Below the pieces are notes generated by a model, which was not told where the DNA came from, made no database searches, and saw only the letters and a list, made by a program, of their open reading frames with translations. From FEB-22 sp003105195 (lineage in GTDB: Bacteria; Pseudomonadota; Alphaproteobacteria; Rhizobiales; Xanthobacteraceae): a stretch of DNA of 64,000 nt. The stretch covers positions 62,001 to 126,000 of the forward strand of contig JAOSKV010000045.1 in assembly GCA_027493405.1 (NCBI GenBank). The letters run 5' to 3'. Of the stretch, positions 37,980 through 47,296 are shown piece by piece. Each line of letters starts with the position of its first letter. Positions within the stretch are counted from its first letter, which is position 1. Position numbers and translations under genes: made by a program.

Positions 37980-39809
37980 TCAGGCGGCGCGGACCTCGCG
38001 AATGAAGCTCTCCACCTGCTCGCGCAGGGTGACGGACTGGCGCGTCAACTCCTGCGAGGCCGTGCGCAGCTCGCCGGCCTTGTCGGAGGTTTCCGCGGCC
38101 TCGCGGGTCACGCTGTCGACATTGTCCACGATCTGGCGCGCGCCCTGCGCGGCCTCGTTGACATTGCGGGCGATCTCGGCGGTCGCGGCCTGCTGCTGCT
38201 GCACGGCGGCCGCCACGGCGGTGGAAATCTCGTTGATGCTCTGGATCGTCCGCAGGATGCCGTCGATGACGCTCATGACGTCGCCGGTCGCCTCCTGCAC
38301 GCCCGAGATCTGCGCCGCGATCTCCTCGGTCGCCTTGGCGGTCTGCCCGGCGAGCGATTTCACCTCCTGGGCCACGACCGCAAAACCCTTGCCGGCCTCG
38401 CCCGCGCGCGCCGCCTCGATGGTGGCGTTGAGCGCGAGCAGGTTGGTCTGCGACGCGATCGCGTTGATCAAGGCGAGCACCTCGCCGATGCGGCTGGTGG
38501 CGCCGCCCAGGGCCTGGACCTTCTCGCCGACGCTGCGCGCCTCGTCCACGGCCGCGCCCGCGATGCGCGAGGCCTGCGTCACCTGGCTGCCGATCTCGGC
38601 GATCGAGGCGGTGAGCTGCTCGGTCGCGGAGGCGACGGTCTGGACGTTGGCCGTGGCCTCCTCCGACGCGGTGCGGGCACTGCGCGCCTGGTCGGTGGTC
38701 TGGCCCGCGAGGTCCGACATCACGGTGGCATTGCCCTCGATCCGGCTCGCCGAGGCGGCGAGCGCCTGGGCCACCGACTTGACCGAGGCATCGAGCTGGT
38801 CGGCGAGGCGCTGCATGGCGGCGCGCCGCTCGGCCGCCGCCGCGCGGCCGGCCTCCTCCTCGGCGCGATGGCGCGCCTCGTCCTCGACGCGCTTCGCCTC
38901 CAGGGCGGCCGCCGCGGCATCGGCCTCGTCGCGCACCATGCGGCGCGAGACGAACAGCACGAGCGCGAGCGTGGCGATCGCGATGGCGACCAGCGCGGCC
39001 AGCAGGATCGCGAAGGACCAGGTGCGCACGCGCGCCATGACGTTCACGGAGTCGGTCTCGTCGAGCGTCACCCTGGCGCGGAACACCGGCGTCCCGTCGG
39101 GCCCCTTGACGGCGAGGATCCCGTCCAGGGTGCTCGCCCCCTCGGGCAGCTTGAAATTGCCCAGTTCGCCCAGGCCGCGGTCGTCCGCGGCGGCGAGGAA
39201 GGCGATCTGCATGCCGAGCCGGTCATCGAGGTTGCGCAGGGCATGCAGGGGATCCACGTGAACCGCGAGATAGCCGGCCAGCCGAAGACCGCCGACGGGC
39301 GCGACCATGGCGAGCATCGGCCGACCCTCCTCGACCGAGACATGCCGCAGCTGCGCCAGGCGATCATTGCCCTGCCGCTTCGCCAGCAGCGCGGCGAGAG
39401 CGCCGCTCGGCCGCGCCTCCGGCGTCCCGGCGCGCGAAGCCAGCATGGCGCCGTCGGGCCCGTGCACCGTGACGGCCAGCATGGGGATCCGCCCGGAGCT
39501 GACGACGCTGCGTCGCCAGGCTTCGGGCAGCCAGGTCTCGAGCGCGTCGCGATCGCCGGCGCCGACGGCCTTGCGCAGGGCCGCCTCCTGCGCGATGTCG
39601 CGCGCGAGCGCGCCGACATCGGCGGCGAAGCCCTGCCACACCGTATCGCCGACGTAGCGGTTGAGCGTGTAGCCGACACGGTCGAGGTTGGCGTCGCGCG
39701 TCGCCTGCTCGTAGCGATCGGTCGCGAGGTACATCGCACCCGCGGCCGCGAGACAGCTCAGGACCGCGGAGGCGACCTGGACCGCGAAGAGGCGACGACG
39801 ATGGTTCAT
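37980..39809 (-). CDS. Methyl-accepting chemotaxis protein
   Basis: 609 residues. TM1 (about 8-28) and TM2 (about 258-283, TWSFAILLAALVAIAIATLA) bracket a periplasmic sensor of about 230 residues. A coiled-coil, HAMP-like linker follows (EAKRVEDEARHRAEEEAGRA). The signalling tip is INAIASQTNLLALNATIEAA with RAGEAGKGFAVVAQEVKSLA, typical of chemoreceptors. No C-terminal CheR pentapeptide is seen. The ligand is unknown. The start at 39809 has only a weak ribosome site. Confidence 0.9.
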   Translation of the reverse strand: MNHRRRLFAVQVASAVLSCLAAAGAMYLATDRYEQATRDANLDRVGYTLNRYVGDTVWQGFAADVGALARDIAQEAALRKAVGAGDRDALETWLPEAWRRSVVSSGRIPMLAVTVHGPDGAMLASRAGTPEARPSGALAALLAKRQGNDRLAQLRHVSVEEGRPMLAMVAPVGGLRLAGYLAVHVDPLHALRNLDDRLGMQIAFLAAADDRGLGELGNFKLPEGASTLDGILAVKGPDGTPVFRARVTLDETDSVNVMARVRTWSFAILLAALVAIAIATLALVLFVSRRMVRDEADAAAAALEAKRVEDEARHRAEEEAGRAAAAERRAAMQRLADQLDASVKSVAQALAASASRIEGNATVMSDLAGQTTDQARSARTASEEATANVQTVASATEQLTASIAEIGSQVTQASRIAGAAVDEARSVGEKVQALGGATSRIGEVLALINAIASQTNLLALNATIEAARAGEAGKGFAVVAQEVKSLAGQTAKATEEIAAQISGVQEATGDVMSVIDGILRTIQSINEISTAVAAAVQQQQAATAEIARNVNEAAQGARQIVDNVDSVTREAAETSDKAGELRTASQELTRQSVTLREQVESFIREVRAA

Positions 39810-39868
39810 CTGCAACGCCCAGCGGACCCGTGGCGACGATGAGGAGGACGGCGCCCAGCGCCGCCGAT

Positions 39869-40282
39869 TCAGCGCACGAGCGGCAGACCGCGCTGCTTCC
39901 ACTCCTCGAGGCCGAGGGCGTAGTAGTGGACCTTGCCGTAGCCGAATTCGACGGCCTTCATGGTCGCCTTGGCGGCACGGCCGCACTTGAGGCCGTTGCA
40001 GTAGAACAGGACCGGCGTGTCCTTCGACTTCACGCGCTCGGCCAGCGCGGCTTCGGAGGTGATGTCCGTGTCGATGAGACGCACCGCGCCTTCGATGTGG
40101 CCGGCGTCGTAGTCGGCGACGCTGCGATTGTCGAGAATCACCAGGTTGTCGTGCTTCTGAACCAGCGCGATCACGCCATCGGCGTTCACCGTGGTGGCGC
40201 CCTTGATCTCGGTCGGGGCCCCGTCGGCGAAGGCCGGACCGATCCCGAGCAGCAGGAACGAAGCGAACAGCAGATTGCGCAT
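39869..40282 (-). CDS. Periplasmic rhodanese-like domain protein
   Basis: 137 residues with a signal peptide (RNLLFASFLLLGIGPAFA). One rhodanese domain has VILDNRSVADYDAGHIEGAV and the active-site loop FYCNGLKCGRAA, whose first Cys is the likely sulphur carrier. The ATG at 40282 follows GGGAG by six bases; an ATG two codons upstream is less well placed. It lies 59 bases upstream of the chemoreceptor gene and may share its promoter. Confidence 0.87.
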   Translation of the reverse strand: MRNLLFASFLLLGIGPAFADGAPTEIKGATTVNADGVIALVQKHDNLVILDNRSVADYDAGHIEGAVRLIDTDITSEAALAERVKSKDTPVLFYCNGLKCGRAAKATMKAVEFGYGKVHYYALGLEEWKQRGLPLVR

Positions 40283-40611
40283 GGACATCTCCCGAATGGC
40301 CGCCCGCGGAGGCGGGGCGGCGCCGATGGGGATCCTGGTGCGCCCAAGGGCGTCTTGGTGAATGGCCAGGCTCCCGCCTGGCAAGGACGATGGAAGACCC
40401 CCCTGAAGATTGAGTTAAATGCCGCCTGCGCCGGCGGGTTGTTCCATCGGCCCGCCGCATGCCGGCCCGGATGGGGTTAACGGACGGCAGGCAAGATCGA
40501 GAAAAGACCACGGATTTTCGTGGGTTCGACACATTTCCGCCCGCTCGGCCCGGTCAAAGGAACCGGGGTGCGGGCGCCTTGCAACCAGCCGAAACATGCT
40601 AAAAGGCCGAC
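40283..40611. other. Divergent regulatory region rhodanese/chvI
   Basis: 329 bases without a gene, between the leftward rhodanese gene and rightward chvI. Notable text: two GTTAA words (GAGTTAAATG near 40412 and GGGGTTAACGG near 40474) and TTGCAA at 40579 close to chvI. No definite promoter can be fixed by eye. Confidence 0.4.
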
Positions 40612-41313
40612 ATGCCGACCATTGCTCTCGTCGACGACGACAGGAACATCCTGACCTCGGTCTCCATCGCGCTGGAAGCCGAGGGCTACCGCATCATGAC
40701 CTATACGGACGGAGCCTCGGCCCTCGAAGGCTTCAAGACCAGCCCGCCCGACCTCGCGATCCTGGACATCAAGATGCCGCGCATGGACGGGATGGAGCTC
40801 CTGCGGCGCGTGCGCCAGAAGACCGACATGCCGGTGATCTTCCTCACTTCCAAGGACGAGGAGATCGACGAATTGTTCGGGCTCAAGATGGGCGCCGACG
40901 ATTTCATCCGCAAACCCTTCTCGCAGCGCCTGCTGGTGGAGCGCGTCAAGGCGGTGCTGCGGCGCGTGACGCCGAAGGACGGCACGCCCGTGAAGGAGAC
41001 CGACTCGGCCAAGGTGCTCGAGCGCGGCCAGCTGCGGATGGATCCCGAGCGCCACACCTGCACCTGGAAGAGCGAGCCCGTCACCCTCACGGTGACCGAG
41101 TTCCTGATCCTGCAGGCGCTGGCGAGCCGGCCCGGCGTGGTGAAGAGCCGCAACGCGCTGATGGACGCGGCCTACGACGACCAGGTCTATGTGGACGACC
41201 GCACCATCGACAGCCACATCAAGCGGCTGCGCAAGAAGTTCAAGGCGGCCGACGACGCGTTCGACATGATCGAGACGCTGTACGGGGTCGGCTATCGCTT
41301 CAAGGAAGCGTGA
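40612..41313 (+). CDS. chvI: Two-component response regulator ChvI
   Basis: OmpR/PhoB-type regulator of 233 residues. The receiver domain has the acidic pair in LVDDDRN, the phospho-acceptor Asp in LAILDIKMPRMDGMELL, and the switch Thr and Lys in FLTSKDEE and IRKPF. The C-terminal winged helix shows VTEFLILQALASRPGVVKSR and DDRTIDSHIKRLRKKF. Rhizobial ChvI controls envelope stress, acid response and exopolysaccharide. The partner chvG follows 119 bases later. Confidence 0.96.
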   Translation: MPTIALVDDDRNILTSVSIALEAEGYRIMTYTDGASALEGFKTSPPDLAILDIKMPRMDGMELLRRVRQKTDMPVIFLTSKDEEIDELFGLKMGADDFIRKPFSQRLLVERVKAVLRRVTPKDGTPVKETDSAKVLERGQLRMDPERHTCTWKSEPVTLTVTEFLILQALASRPGVVKSRNALMDAAYDDQVYVDDRTIDSHIKRLRKKFKAADDAFDMIETLYGVGYRFKEA

Positions 41314-41432
41314 CGCGCGGGCCGCGAGCCGCCGACCGGCCCGGACAGGCATTCGCCCCCGATATGGGCTAACATGGCGCCGGCGACGTCCGCCGCCGCC
41401 ACGATGCGGCGACCAGCAGGCTTGAGCAAGAC

Positions 41433-43228
41433 GTGCTCGATCGGACCGGCGAGATTGCGACACACACGGCCGAGGCCGAGGCTGGCGGCGAGGCGCCCGC
41501 GCGCCCCGCGCGCAAGGGCCTGCGCGGCGTTCTCAAGCGCGTCTGGCAGTTCGTCGCCGAACAGAGCTTCTCGAGCCTGACGCGGCGCATCGTCTCGCTC
41601 AACCTCGCGGGCCTGCTCGCGCTGGTGATCGGCATCCTCTACCTCTCGCAGTTCCGCGCCAACCTGATCGACGCGCGGGTGCAGAGCCTGCTGGTGCAGG
41701 GCGAGATCATCGCGGGCGCGATCGCGGCCTCGGCCACGATCGAGACCGACTCGATCACCATCGACCCCGAGAAGCTGCTCGACCTGCAGACCGGCGAGAG
41801 CTACGGGCCGGCCGACCAGCCGTATTACGCGCTGGAGTTCCCGATCAATCCCGAGCGGGTCGCGCCGGTGCTGCGCCGGCTGGTGTCGCCGACGCGCACG
41901 CGGGCGCGCATCTACGACCACGAGGGCGTGCTGCTGCTCGACAGCCGCAGCCTCTACGGCCGCGGCGACGTGCTGCGCTTCGACCTGCCGCCGCCGACCC
42001 AGGAGAAGCCCGGCTTCCTCGAGCGCACCTGGCAGGCGATCAAGATCTGGATGGCGCGCGGCGACCTGCCGCTCTACCGCGAGCTCGGCCCCGACAACGG
42101 CAGGGGCTATCCGGAGGTCGCGCGCGCGCTCGCCGGACAGAAGGAGAGCGTGGTGCGCATCAACGACCGCGGCGAGGTGATCGTCTCGGTGGCGGTGCCG
42201 ATCCAACGCTTCCGCGCGGTGCGCGGCGCGCTCCTGTTCTCCACCCAGGGCGGCGAGATCGACCAGGCCGTGGAGGCCGAGCGGCTCGCGGTCGTCAAGG
42301 TGTTCCTGGTGTTCGCGAGCGTGATGGTGGTGCTCTCGGTGCTGCTCGCCGGCACCATCGCGGGACCGGTGCGGCGGCTCGCCGACTCGGCCGAGCGGGT
42401 GCAGCGGCGCATCAAGTCGCGGGTCGAGATCCCGGACTTCACCCACCGGCGCGACGAGATCGGCGAGCTCTCGGGGCGCTGCGCAACATGACCAACGCGC
42501 TCTATTCCCGCATCGAGGCGATCGAGAGCTTCGCCGCGGACGTGGCGCACGAATTGAAGAACCCGCTGACCTCGCTGCGCTCGGCCGTGGAGACGATCCC
42601 GCTCGCCAAGACGCCGGAGAGCCAGGCGCGTCTCCTCGCCGTGATCCAGCACGACGTGAAGCGGCTCGACCGGCTGATCTCCGACGTCGCCGATGCGAGC
42701 CGGCTCGACGCCGAGCTGCAGCGCCAGGAGGCGGTGCCGGTCGACCTCAAGCAGCTGCTCGGCACCGTGGTGTCGGTCGCCAACGAGGTCACGCGCGACG
42801 ACGGCGTGAAGGTCGCGCTCGCCTTCGAGGGCGGCAACGAGAACGCCTTCATCGTGCAGGGCCACGACTCGCGCCTCGGCCAGGTGGTGGACAACCTGAT
42901 CGCCAATGCGCGCTCGTTCTCGCCGCCGGGCGGCACCGTGCGGGTGACCTGCCGGCGGCTGCGCACCCACATCGAGATCGTGGTCGACGACGACGGGCCG
43001 GGCGTGCGGCCCGACGCGCTCGACAAGATCTTCGAGCGCTTCTACACGGACCGGCCGGCCCAGGGCTTCGGCCAGAACTCCGGCCTCGGCCTCTCGATCT
43101 CCAAGCAGATCGTCGACGCCCATGGCGGGCGCATCCGCGCCGAGAACCGCCTCGGCGTGCCGGACGCGCGGACCGGCGAGGCGAAGGTGCTGGGCGCGCG
43201 CTTCACGGTGCGCCTGCCGGCGATGTGA
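41433..43228 (+). CDS. chvG: Sensor histidine kinase ChvG (one frameshift)
   Basis: About 598 residues. A cytoplasmic N-terminus, TM1 (about 53-72), a periplasmic sensor with YGPADQPYYALEFPIN, TM2 (about 288-308), HAMP (GPVRRLADSAERVQRR), the H-box DVAHELKNPLTSL and the ATPase boxes VDDDGPGVRPDALDKIFERF and GLGLSISKQIVDAHGG. At about 42477, CTCTCGGGGCGCTGCG lacks one G. With it the text reads L-S-G-A-L-R-N-M-T-N and the two halves join. GTG start at 41433. The gene is essential or important in most relatives, so the shift is probably an error. Confidence 0.93.
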
Positions 43229-43689
43229 TGGCGACGATCCACGCCTCGGCGGTGCTGATCGGCGCGCGCGCCGCGCTGATCCGGGGACCGGCCGGCGCCG
43301 GCAAGTCGCGGCTCGCGCTCGCGCTGATCGAGGCCGCGGCCGGCGGGCTCCTTCCCTTCGCGCGCCTGGTCGGCGACGACCGCCTCCACGTCGAGGCGGC
43401 GCACGGCCGGCTGCTGGTGCGGCCCGCCGACGCCCTCGCGGGCCTGATCGAGGTGCGCGGGCTCGGGATCCGGCGCCTTCCCTACGAGGCGCTCGCCACC
43501 GTGGGCCTCGTGGTGGAGCTCGGCCTGCCCGACGCCGAGCGCCTGCCTTCGCCGGCGGCGCGCTCCGCGGCGCTCGAGGGCATCGCCCTGCCGCGGCTTT
43601 CGGCCGCCCCGGAAACCGATGCGCTGGGCCTCGTCCTTGCTGCGCTGCGCACAGACGATGTCTCTGACGGAAAAAGCAAATTCTGGTAG
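43228..43689 (+). CDS. hprK: HPr kinase/phosphorylase (short alphaproteobacterial form)
   Basis: 153 residues, lacking the N-terminal domain of the Firmicutes enzyme. The Walker A loop is RGPAGAGKSRLALALI and the HprK signature region is VRGLGIRRLPYEA. It phosphorylates or dephosphorylates HPr on Ser and links the PTS to ChvG/ChvI signalling in this group. The ATG at 43228 overlaps the chvG stop by one base (TGATG). Confidence 0.93.
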   Translation: MATIHASAVLIGARAALIRGPAGAGKSRLALALIEAAAGGLLPFARLVGDDRLHVEAAHGRLLVRPADALAGLIEVRGLGIRRLPYEALATVGLVVELGLPDAERLPSPAARSAALEGIALPRLSAAPETDALGLVLAALRTDDVSDGKSKFW

Positions 43690-43812
43690 TGCTTCGGCGG
43701 CGCAAAATCGCCCCGGCGGGGCCCGAGGGGGCCTTGCGCTCGGGCCCGACATGGTGATGATGGTGCCCCTTTCGTGCGGCGCTCCGAGGGGAAGCGCCCG
43801 CGGGGAGTCGTA

Positions 43813-44214
43813 ATGATCGGGCTGGTTCTCGTCACCCACGGACGGCTCGCCGTCGAGTTCCGATCCGCGCTGGAGCACGTGGTCGGTCCGCAGGAGCAGA
43901 TCGAGACCGTCACGATCGGCCCCGACGACGACGTCGAGCAGCGCCGCCGCGACATCATCGAGGCCGTCAAGCGCGCGGACGCGGGCGACGGCGTGGCGAT
44001 CCTCACCGACATGTTCGGCGGCACGCCCTCCAATCTCGCGATCTCGGTCATGAACCGGCCCAAGGTCGAGGTGCTGGCCGGCATCAACCTGCCGATGCTG
44101 GTGAAGCTCGCCAAGGTGCGCGACCACACCCCCCTGCCCGAGGCGGTCGCGCAGGCGCAGGAGGCGGGCCGCAAGTACATCACGGTGGCGAGCCGCGTGC
44201 TCGCCGGCAAATGA
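43813..44214 (+). CDS. PTS mannose-type EIIA regulatory protein
   Basis: 133 residues. The start MIGLVLVTHGRLAVEF has the phospho-His in THG, and FGGTPSNLAISVMN is the second family motif. No PTS sugar permease is nearby, so the chain ends in regulation rather than transport, as is usual in alphaproteobacteria. The gene overlaps ptsH by four bases. Confidence 0.93.
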   Translation: MIGLVLVTHGRLAVEFRSALEHVVGPQEQIETVTIGPDDDVEQRRRDIIEAVKRADAGDGVAILTDMFGGTPSNLAISVMNRPKVEVLAGINLPMLVKLAKVRDHTPLPEAVAQAQEAGRKYITVASRVLAGK

Positions 44215-44516
44215 GCGACCCCGAGGCGTCGGACGCGGCCGCCGCGACGCTGGTGCGCGTGCTCGAGATCGTCAACGAGAAGGGCCTGCACGCGCGCGCC
44301 GCCGCGAAGTTCGTGCAGACCGTCGAGAGGTTCGACGCCGCCGTGAAGGTCACGCGACAGGGCGAGACCGTGGGCGGCGACTCGATCATGGGCCTGCTGA
44401 TGCTCTCCGCCACCCCCGGCACCAGCATCACGGTGGAAGCGAGCGGCGCCGAGGCCGACGCCGTGATGGAGGCGCTCGCCGCCCTGGTCGCGAACCGCTT
44501 CGGGGAGGGGGCGTAG
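44211..44516 (+). CDS. ptsH: Phosphocarrier protein HPr
   Basis: 101 residues. The phospho-His is in EKGLHARAAAKFV, and the regulatory Ser target of HprK is in GGDSIMGLLML. The N-terminal extension of about 15 residues is typical of this lineage. ATGA overlap with EIIA indicates coupling. Confidence 0.94.
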   Translation: MSDPEASDAAAATLVRVLEIVNEKGLHARAAAKFVQTVERFDAAVKVTRQGETVGGDSIMGLLMLSATPGTSITVEASGAEADAVMEALAALVANRFGEGA

Positions 44517-44575
44517 GCCAATCCATCGTCCTTCGAAGCGCGCCTTCGGCGACGCGCGGCTGCGGGCGGGATTCG

Positions 44576-45220
44576 TCACGCCGTGGAGCCGCGGAGCATG
44601 CGCGCCACGAGGCGCAGGTCCGCGACGAAGGCGCGGTATGCGCGCTGCCGCGACTCCGCGTCGGGCAGGCGCAGCAGGAAGGAGGGATGCACCGTGACGA
44701 AGCCCGCGGTGCCGTCGTCGAGGCGCAGGCGCCGGCCGCGCGTGCGCGCGATGGCGAGGGTGCGGCCGAACACGCTGCGCACGGCGGTGGCGCCCAGCGC
44801 GACGACCGCCTCCGGCGCGACGATCCTGCGCTCGATCTCCAGCCACCACCTGCACTGCTCGATCTCGTAGGCGTTGGGGCGCTTGTGCAGCCGGCGCCTG
44901 CCGCGCTCTTCGTGCTTGAAGTGCTTCACGGCATTGGTGACGAAGGCGAGCTTGCGGTCGATGCCGGCCTCGGCGAGCGCCTTGTCGAGCATGCGGCCGG
45001 CCGGGCCCACGAACGGCTTGCCGGCGAGGTCCTCCTGGTCGCCCGGCTGCTCGCCGACCAGCATCACGCGGGCGCGCCGCGCGCCCTCGCCCGGCACCGC
45101 CCGGGTCGCATCCCGGTAGAGCGGGCAGCGACGGCAGGCATTCTCGGCGGCGCGCAGCTGCGCCAGGGTCCTGATCGGCGCGGCCCCGGGCACCTCGGCG
45201 GCAGGCCTGGCACGCGGCAT
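44576..45220 (-). CDS. udgX: UdgX-type uracil-DNA glycosylase
   Basis: Family 4-like uracil-DNA glycosylase of 214 residues that can bind uracil DNA covalently. Visible are the Fe-S cysteines starting CRRCPLY, the active-site GEQPGDQEDLAGKPFVGPAG, VTNAVKHFKHEERGRRRLHK and the closing HPSFLL. The RRRLH segment is the UdgX-specific loop whose His attacks the sugar after uracil release. It lies on the opposite strand between ptsH and ahcY, in a place usually free of genes in relatives, which hints at local insertion. Confidence 0.88.
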   Translation of the reverse strand: MPRARPAAEVPGAAPIRTLAQLRAAENACRRCPLYRDATRAVPGEGARRARVMLVGEQPGDQEDLAGKPFVGPAGRMLDKALAEAGIDRKLAFVTNAVKHFKHEERGRRRLHKRPNAYEIEQCRWWLEIERRIVAPEAVVALGATAVRSVFGRTLAIARTRGRRLRLDDGTAGFVTVHPSFLLRLPDAESRQRAYRAFVADLRLVARMLRGSTA

Positions 45221-45303
45221 GACCGGCTCCTGGACGCCCCGTCCCGGTTCAACGCGCTGGAATCATTCGGGTTCGCCTGCCCGGCGCCGGGCGCCCGAAA
45301 AGC

Positions 45304-45325
45304 GACATAAAGATTTCTTTATATC
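45304..45325. promoter_or_regulatory. Palindromic operator before ahcY (SahR-like)
   Basis: Perfect arms ATAAAGA and TCTTTAT around TT (45307-45322), with outer GA and TC also pairing. It stands five bases upstream of the ahcY -35 box in otherwise GC-rich sequence. It resembles sites of SahR-type ArsR-family regulators of the methyl cycle, which sense S-adenosylhomocysteine; that link is inference from memory. Confidence 0.6.
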
Positions 45326-45329
45326 TTCG

Positions 45330-45358
45330 TTGCCGCTGCCCGGAGCCCCTGCTATAGG
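45330..45358 (+). promoter_or_regulatory. ahcY: Sigma-70 promoter of ahcY
   Basis: TTGCCG (45330-45335), exactly 17 bases, then TATAGG (45353-45358), 48 bases before the ATG. The palindrome just upstream could control it. Confidence 0.6.
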
Positions 45359-45405
45359 GTCGCGCCAACGCGCCACCGGCGCCCGCCATCATCCGAAGGA
45401 TCGCC

Positions 45406-46833
45406 ATGACCGCCTCCGCCAAGCCGAAGACCGCGCCCGCCGCCGACTACGTCGTGAAGGACATCGGGCTCGCCGATTGGGGCCGCAAGGAGATCGAGAT
45501 CGCCGAGACCGAGATGCCGGGCCTGATGGCGACCCGCGCCGAATACGGCGCCAGGCAGCCGCTCGAGGGCGCGCGCATCGCGGGCTCGCTGCACATGACG
45601 ATCCAGACCGCGGTGCTGATCGAGACGCTGACCGCGCTCGGGGCCGACGTGCGCTGGGCCTCCTGCAACATCTACTCGACCCAGGACCACGCCGCCGCCG
45701 CGATCGCGGCCGCCGGCACGCCGGTGTTCGCCGTGAAGGGCGAGTCGCTCACCGAGTACTGGGACTACACCCACCGCATCTTCGAGTGGGCGGACGGCGG
45801 CGAGCCGAACATGATCCTCGACGACGGCGGCGACGCGACGCTGCTGATCCATCTCGGCCTGCGCGCCGAGAACGGCGACACCGCCTTCCTCGACAAGCCG
45901 ACCAACGAGGAGGAGGAGATCCTGTTCGCCGCCATCAAGAAGCGGCTCAAGGACGAGCCCGGCTGGTACGGCCGCAACGCCAAGTCGATCCGCGGCGTCA
46001 CCGAGGAGACCACCACGGGCGTGCACCGGCTCTACGAGATGCAGAAGAAGGGCACGCTGCTGTGGCCGGCGATCAACGTCAATGACAGCGTGACCAAGTC
46101 GAAGTTCGACAACCTCTACGGCTGCCGCGAGTCGCTGGTGGACGGCATCCGCCGCGGCACCGACGTGATGATGGCCGGCAAGGTCGCGATGGTCGCGGGC
46201 TTCGGCGACGTCGGCAAGGGCTCGGCCGCCTCGCTGCGCCAGGCCGGCTGCCGCGTGCTGGTCTCGGAGGTCGACCCGATCTGCGCGCTGCAGGCCGCCA
46301 TGGAGGGCTACGAGGTCACCACCATGGAGGACGCCGCGCCGCGCGCCGACATCTTCGTGACCGCCACCGGCAACGTGGACGTGATCACGGTCGACCACAT
46401 GCGGTCGATGAAGGACCGGGCGATCGTCTGCAACATCGGCCACTTCGACAGCGAGATCCAGGTGAACGCGCTGCGGAACTTCAAGTGGCACAACGTGAAG
46501 CCGCAAGTGGACGAGATCGAGTTCCCGGGCGGCAAGCGCATCATCCTGCTCTCGGAAGGCCGGCTCGTGAACCTCGGCAACGCCATGGGGCATCCGAGCT
46601 TCGTGATGTCGTCGTCCTTCACCAACCAGACGCTGGCGCAGATCGAGCTGTGGACCAATCCCGGCAAGTACGAGAAGAAGGTCTACACGCTGCCGAAGCT
46701 GCTCGACGAGAAGGTCGCCCGCCTGCACCTCGAGAAGATCGGCGTGAAGCTGACGAAGCTCACGGCGCAGCAGTCGGGCTACATCGGCGTGCCCGCCGAG
46801 GGCCCGTTCAAGCCGGACCACTACCGGTATTGA
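45406..46833 (+). CDS. ahcY: S-adenosylhomocysteinase
   Basis: Splits S-adenosylhomocysteine to adenosine and homocysteine in the activated methyl cycle. 475 residues. Features: RIAGSLHMTIQTAVLIETL, the substrate lysine region TTTGVHRLYEMQKKG, the NAD-binding loop VAGFGDVGKGSAASLRQ and the C-terminal FKPDHYRY, which completes the partner's NAD site in the tetramer. The start follows GAAGGA by five bases. Its place after ptsH is conserved in Rhizobiales. Confidence 0.97.
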   Translation: MTASAKPKTAPAADYVVKDIGLADWGRKEIEIAETEMPGLMATRAEYGARQPLEGARIAGSLHMTIQTAVLIETLTALGADVRWASCNIYSTQDHAAAAIAAAGTPVFAVKGESLTEYWDYTHRIFEWADGGEPNMILDDGGDATLLIHLGLRAENGDTAFLDKPTNEEEEILFAAIKKRLKDEPGWYGRNAKSIRGVTEETTTGVHRLYEMQKKGTLLWPAINVNDSVTKSKFDNLYGCRESLVDGIRRGTDVMMAGKVAMVAGFGDVGKGSAASLRQAGCRVLVSEVDPICALQAAMEGYEVTTMEDAAPRADIFVTATGNVDVITVDHMRSMKDRAIVCNIGHFDSEIQVNALRNFKWHNVKPQVDEIEFPGGKRIILLSEGRLVNLGNAMGHPSFVMSSSFTNQTLAQIELWTNPGKYEKKVYTLPKLLDEKVARLHLEKIGVKLTKLTAQQSGYIGVPAEGPFKPDHYRY

Positions 46834-46842
46834 TGCTTCACC

Positions 46843-46930
46843 GTCATGGCCGGGCTGGTCCCGGCCATCCCCGTCTCGGCACCGGGATCGGCGGCCATGG
46901 CGTGGATGCCCGCATCCGCGGGGCACGACG
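46843..46930. repeat. Family 4 palindromic repeat, copy 2
   Basis: Starts GTCATGGCCGGGCTGGTCCC and ends GCGGGGCACGACG, nine bases after the ahcY stop. Related to 7367-7454. It may double as the ahcY terminator. Confidence 0.65.
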
Positions 46931-47022
46931 TGGCGCGTGCATCGACGTCGGCGTCGGGCCTTTCGGCTTGCCACGAGTCGCGGGACCGCTATGGTGCGGC
47001 TCCGCGAACGGAGGAGTCGCCG

Positions 47023-47292
47023 ATGACGCGCGTCGTGCCCCTGATGGTTGCCTTCCTCGTGCTGCCGGGCGCGGCCTGGGCCGGCTTCTGGGAGACGGAC
47101 CGCCTGTCGGCCTACAGCGCCTGGTGCGTCGAGCAGGGCGGCGACAACAACTACCGCAACTGCGGCTATCCGACCCTGTGGGCCTGCCGCGCAGCCGCGA
47201 GCGGCGCCGGCGGCAACTGCTATCCGAACCCGCAGTACCGGCCCGAGATCGCGGAGCCGCGCCGCAAGTGGCGCAACCCGCGCCTGCAGTGA
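47023..47292 (+). CDS. Small secreted DUF3551-like protein
   Basis: 89 residues. The signal peptide (TRVVPLMVAFLVLPGAAWA) is followed by YSAWCVEQGGDNNYRNCGYP, TLWACRAAASGAGGNCYPNP, the DUF3551 cysteine pattern. Function unknown; such short exported Cys proteins are numerous in Bradyrhizobium relatives. The ATG at 47023 has GAGGAG six bases upstream. Convergent with the GT39 gene, five bases away. Confidence 0.8.
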   Translation: MTRVVPLMVAFLVLPGAAWAGFWETDRLSAYSAWCVEQGGDNNYRNCGYPTLWACRAAASGAGGNCYPNPQYRPEIAEPRRKWRNPRLQ

Positions 47293-47296
47293 GCCG

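Noticed and set aside
45221..45405. SAM or SAH riboswitch before ahcY
   Set aside because: The promoter lies at 45330-45358, leaving fewer than 50 bases of leader, and no conserved aptamer-like stems were seen.
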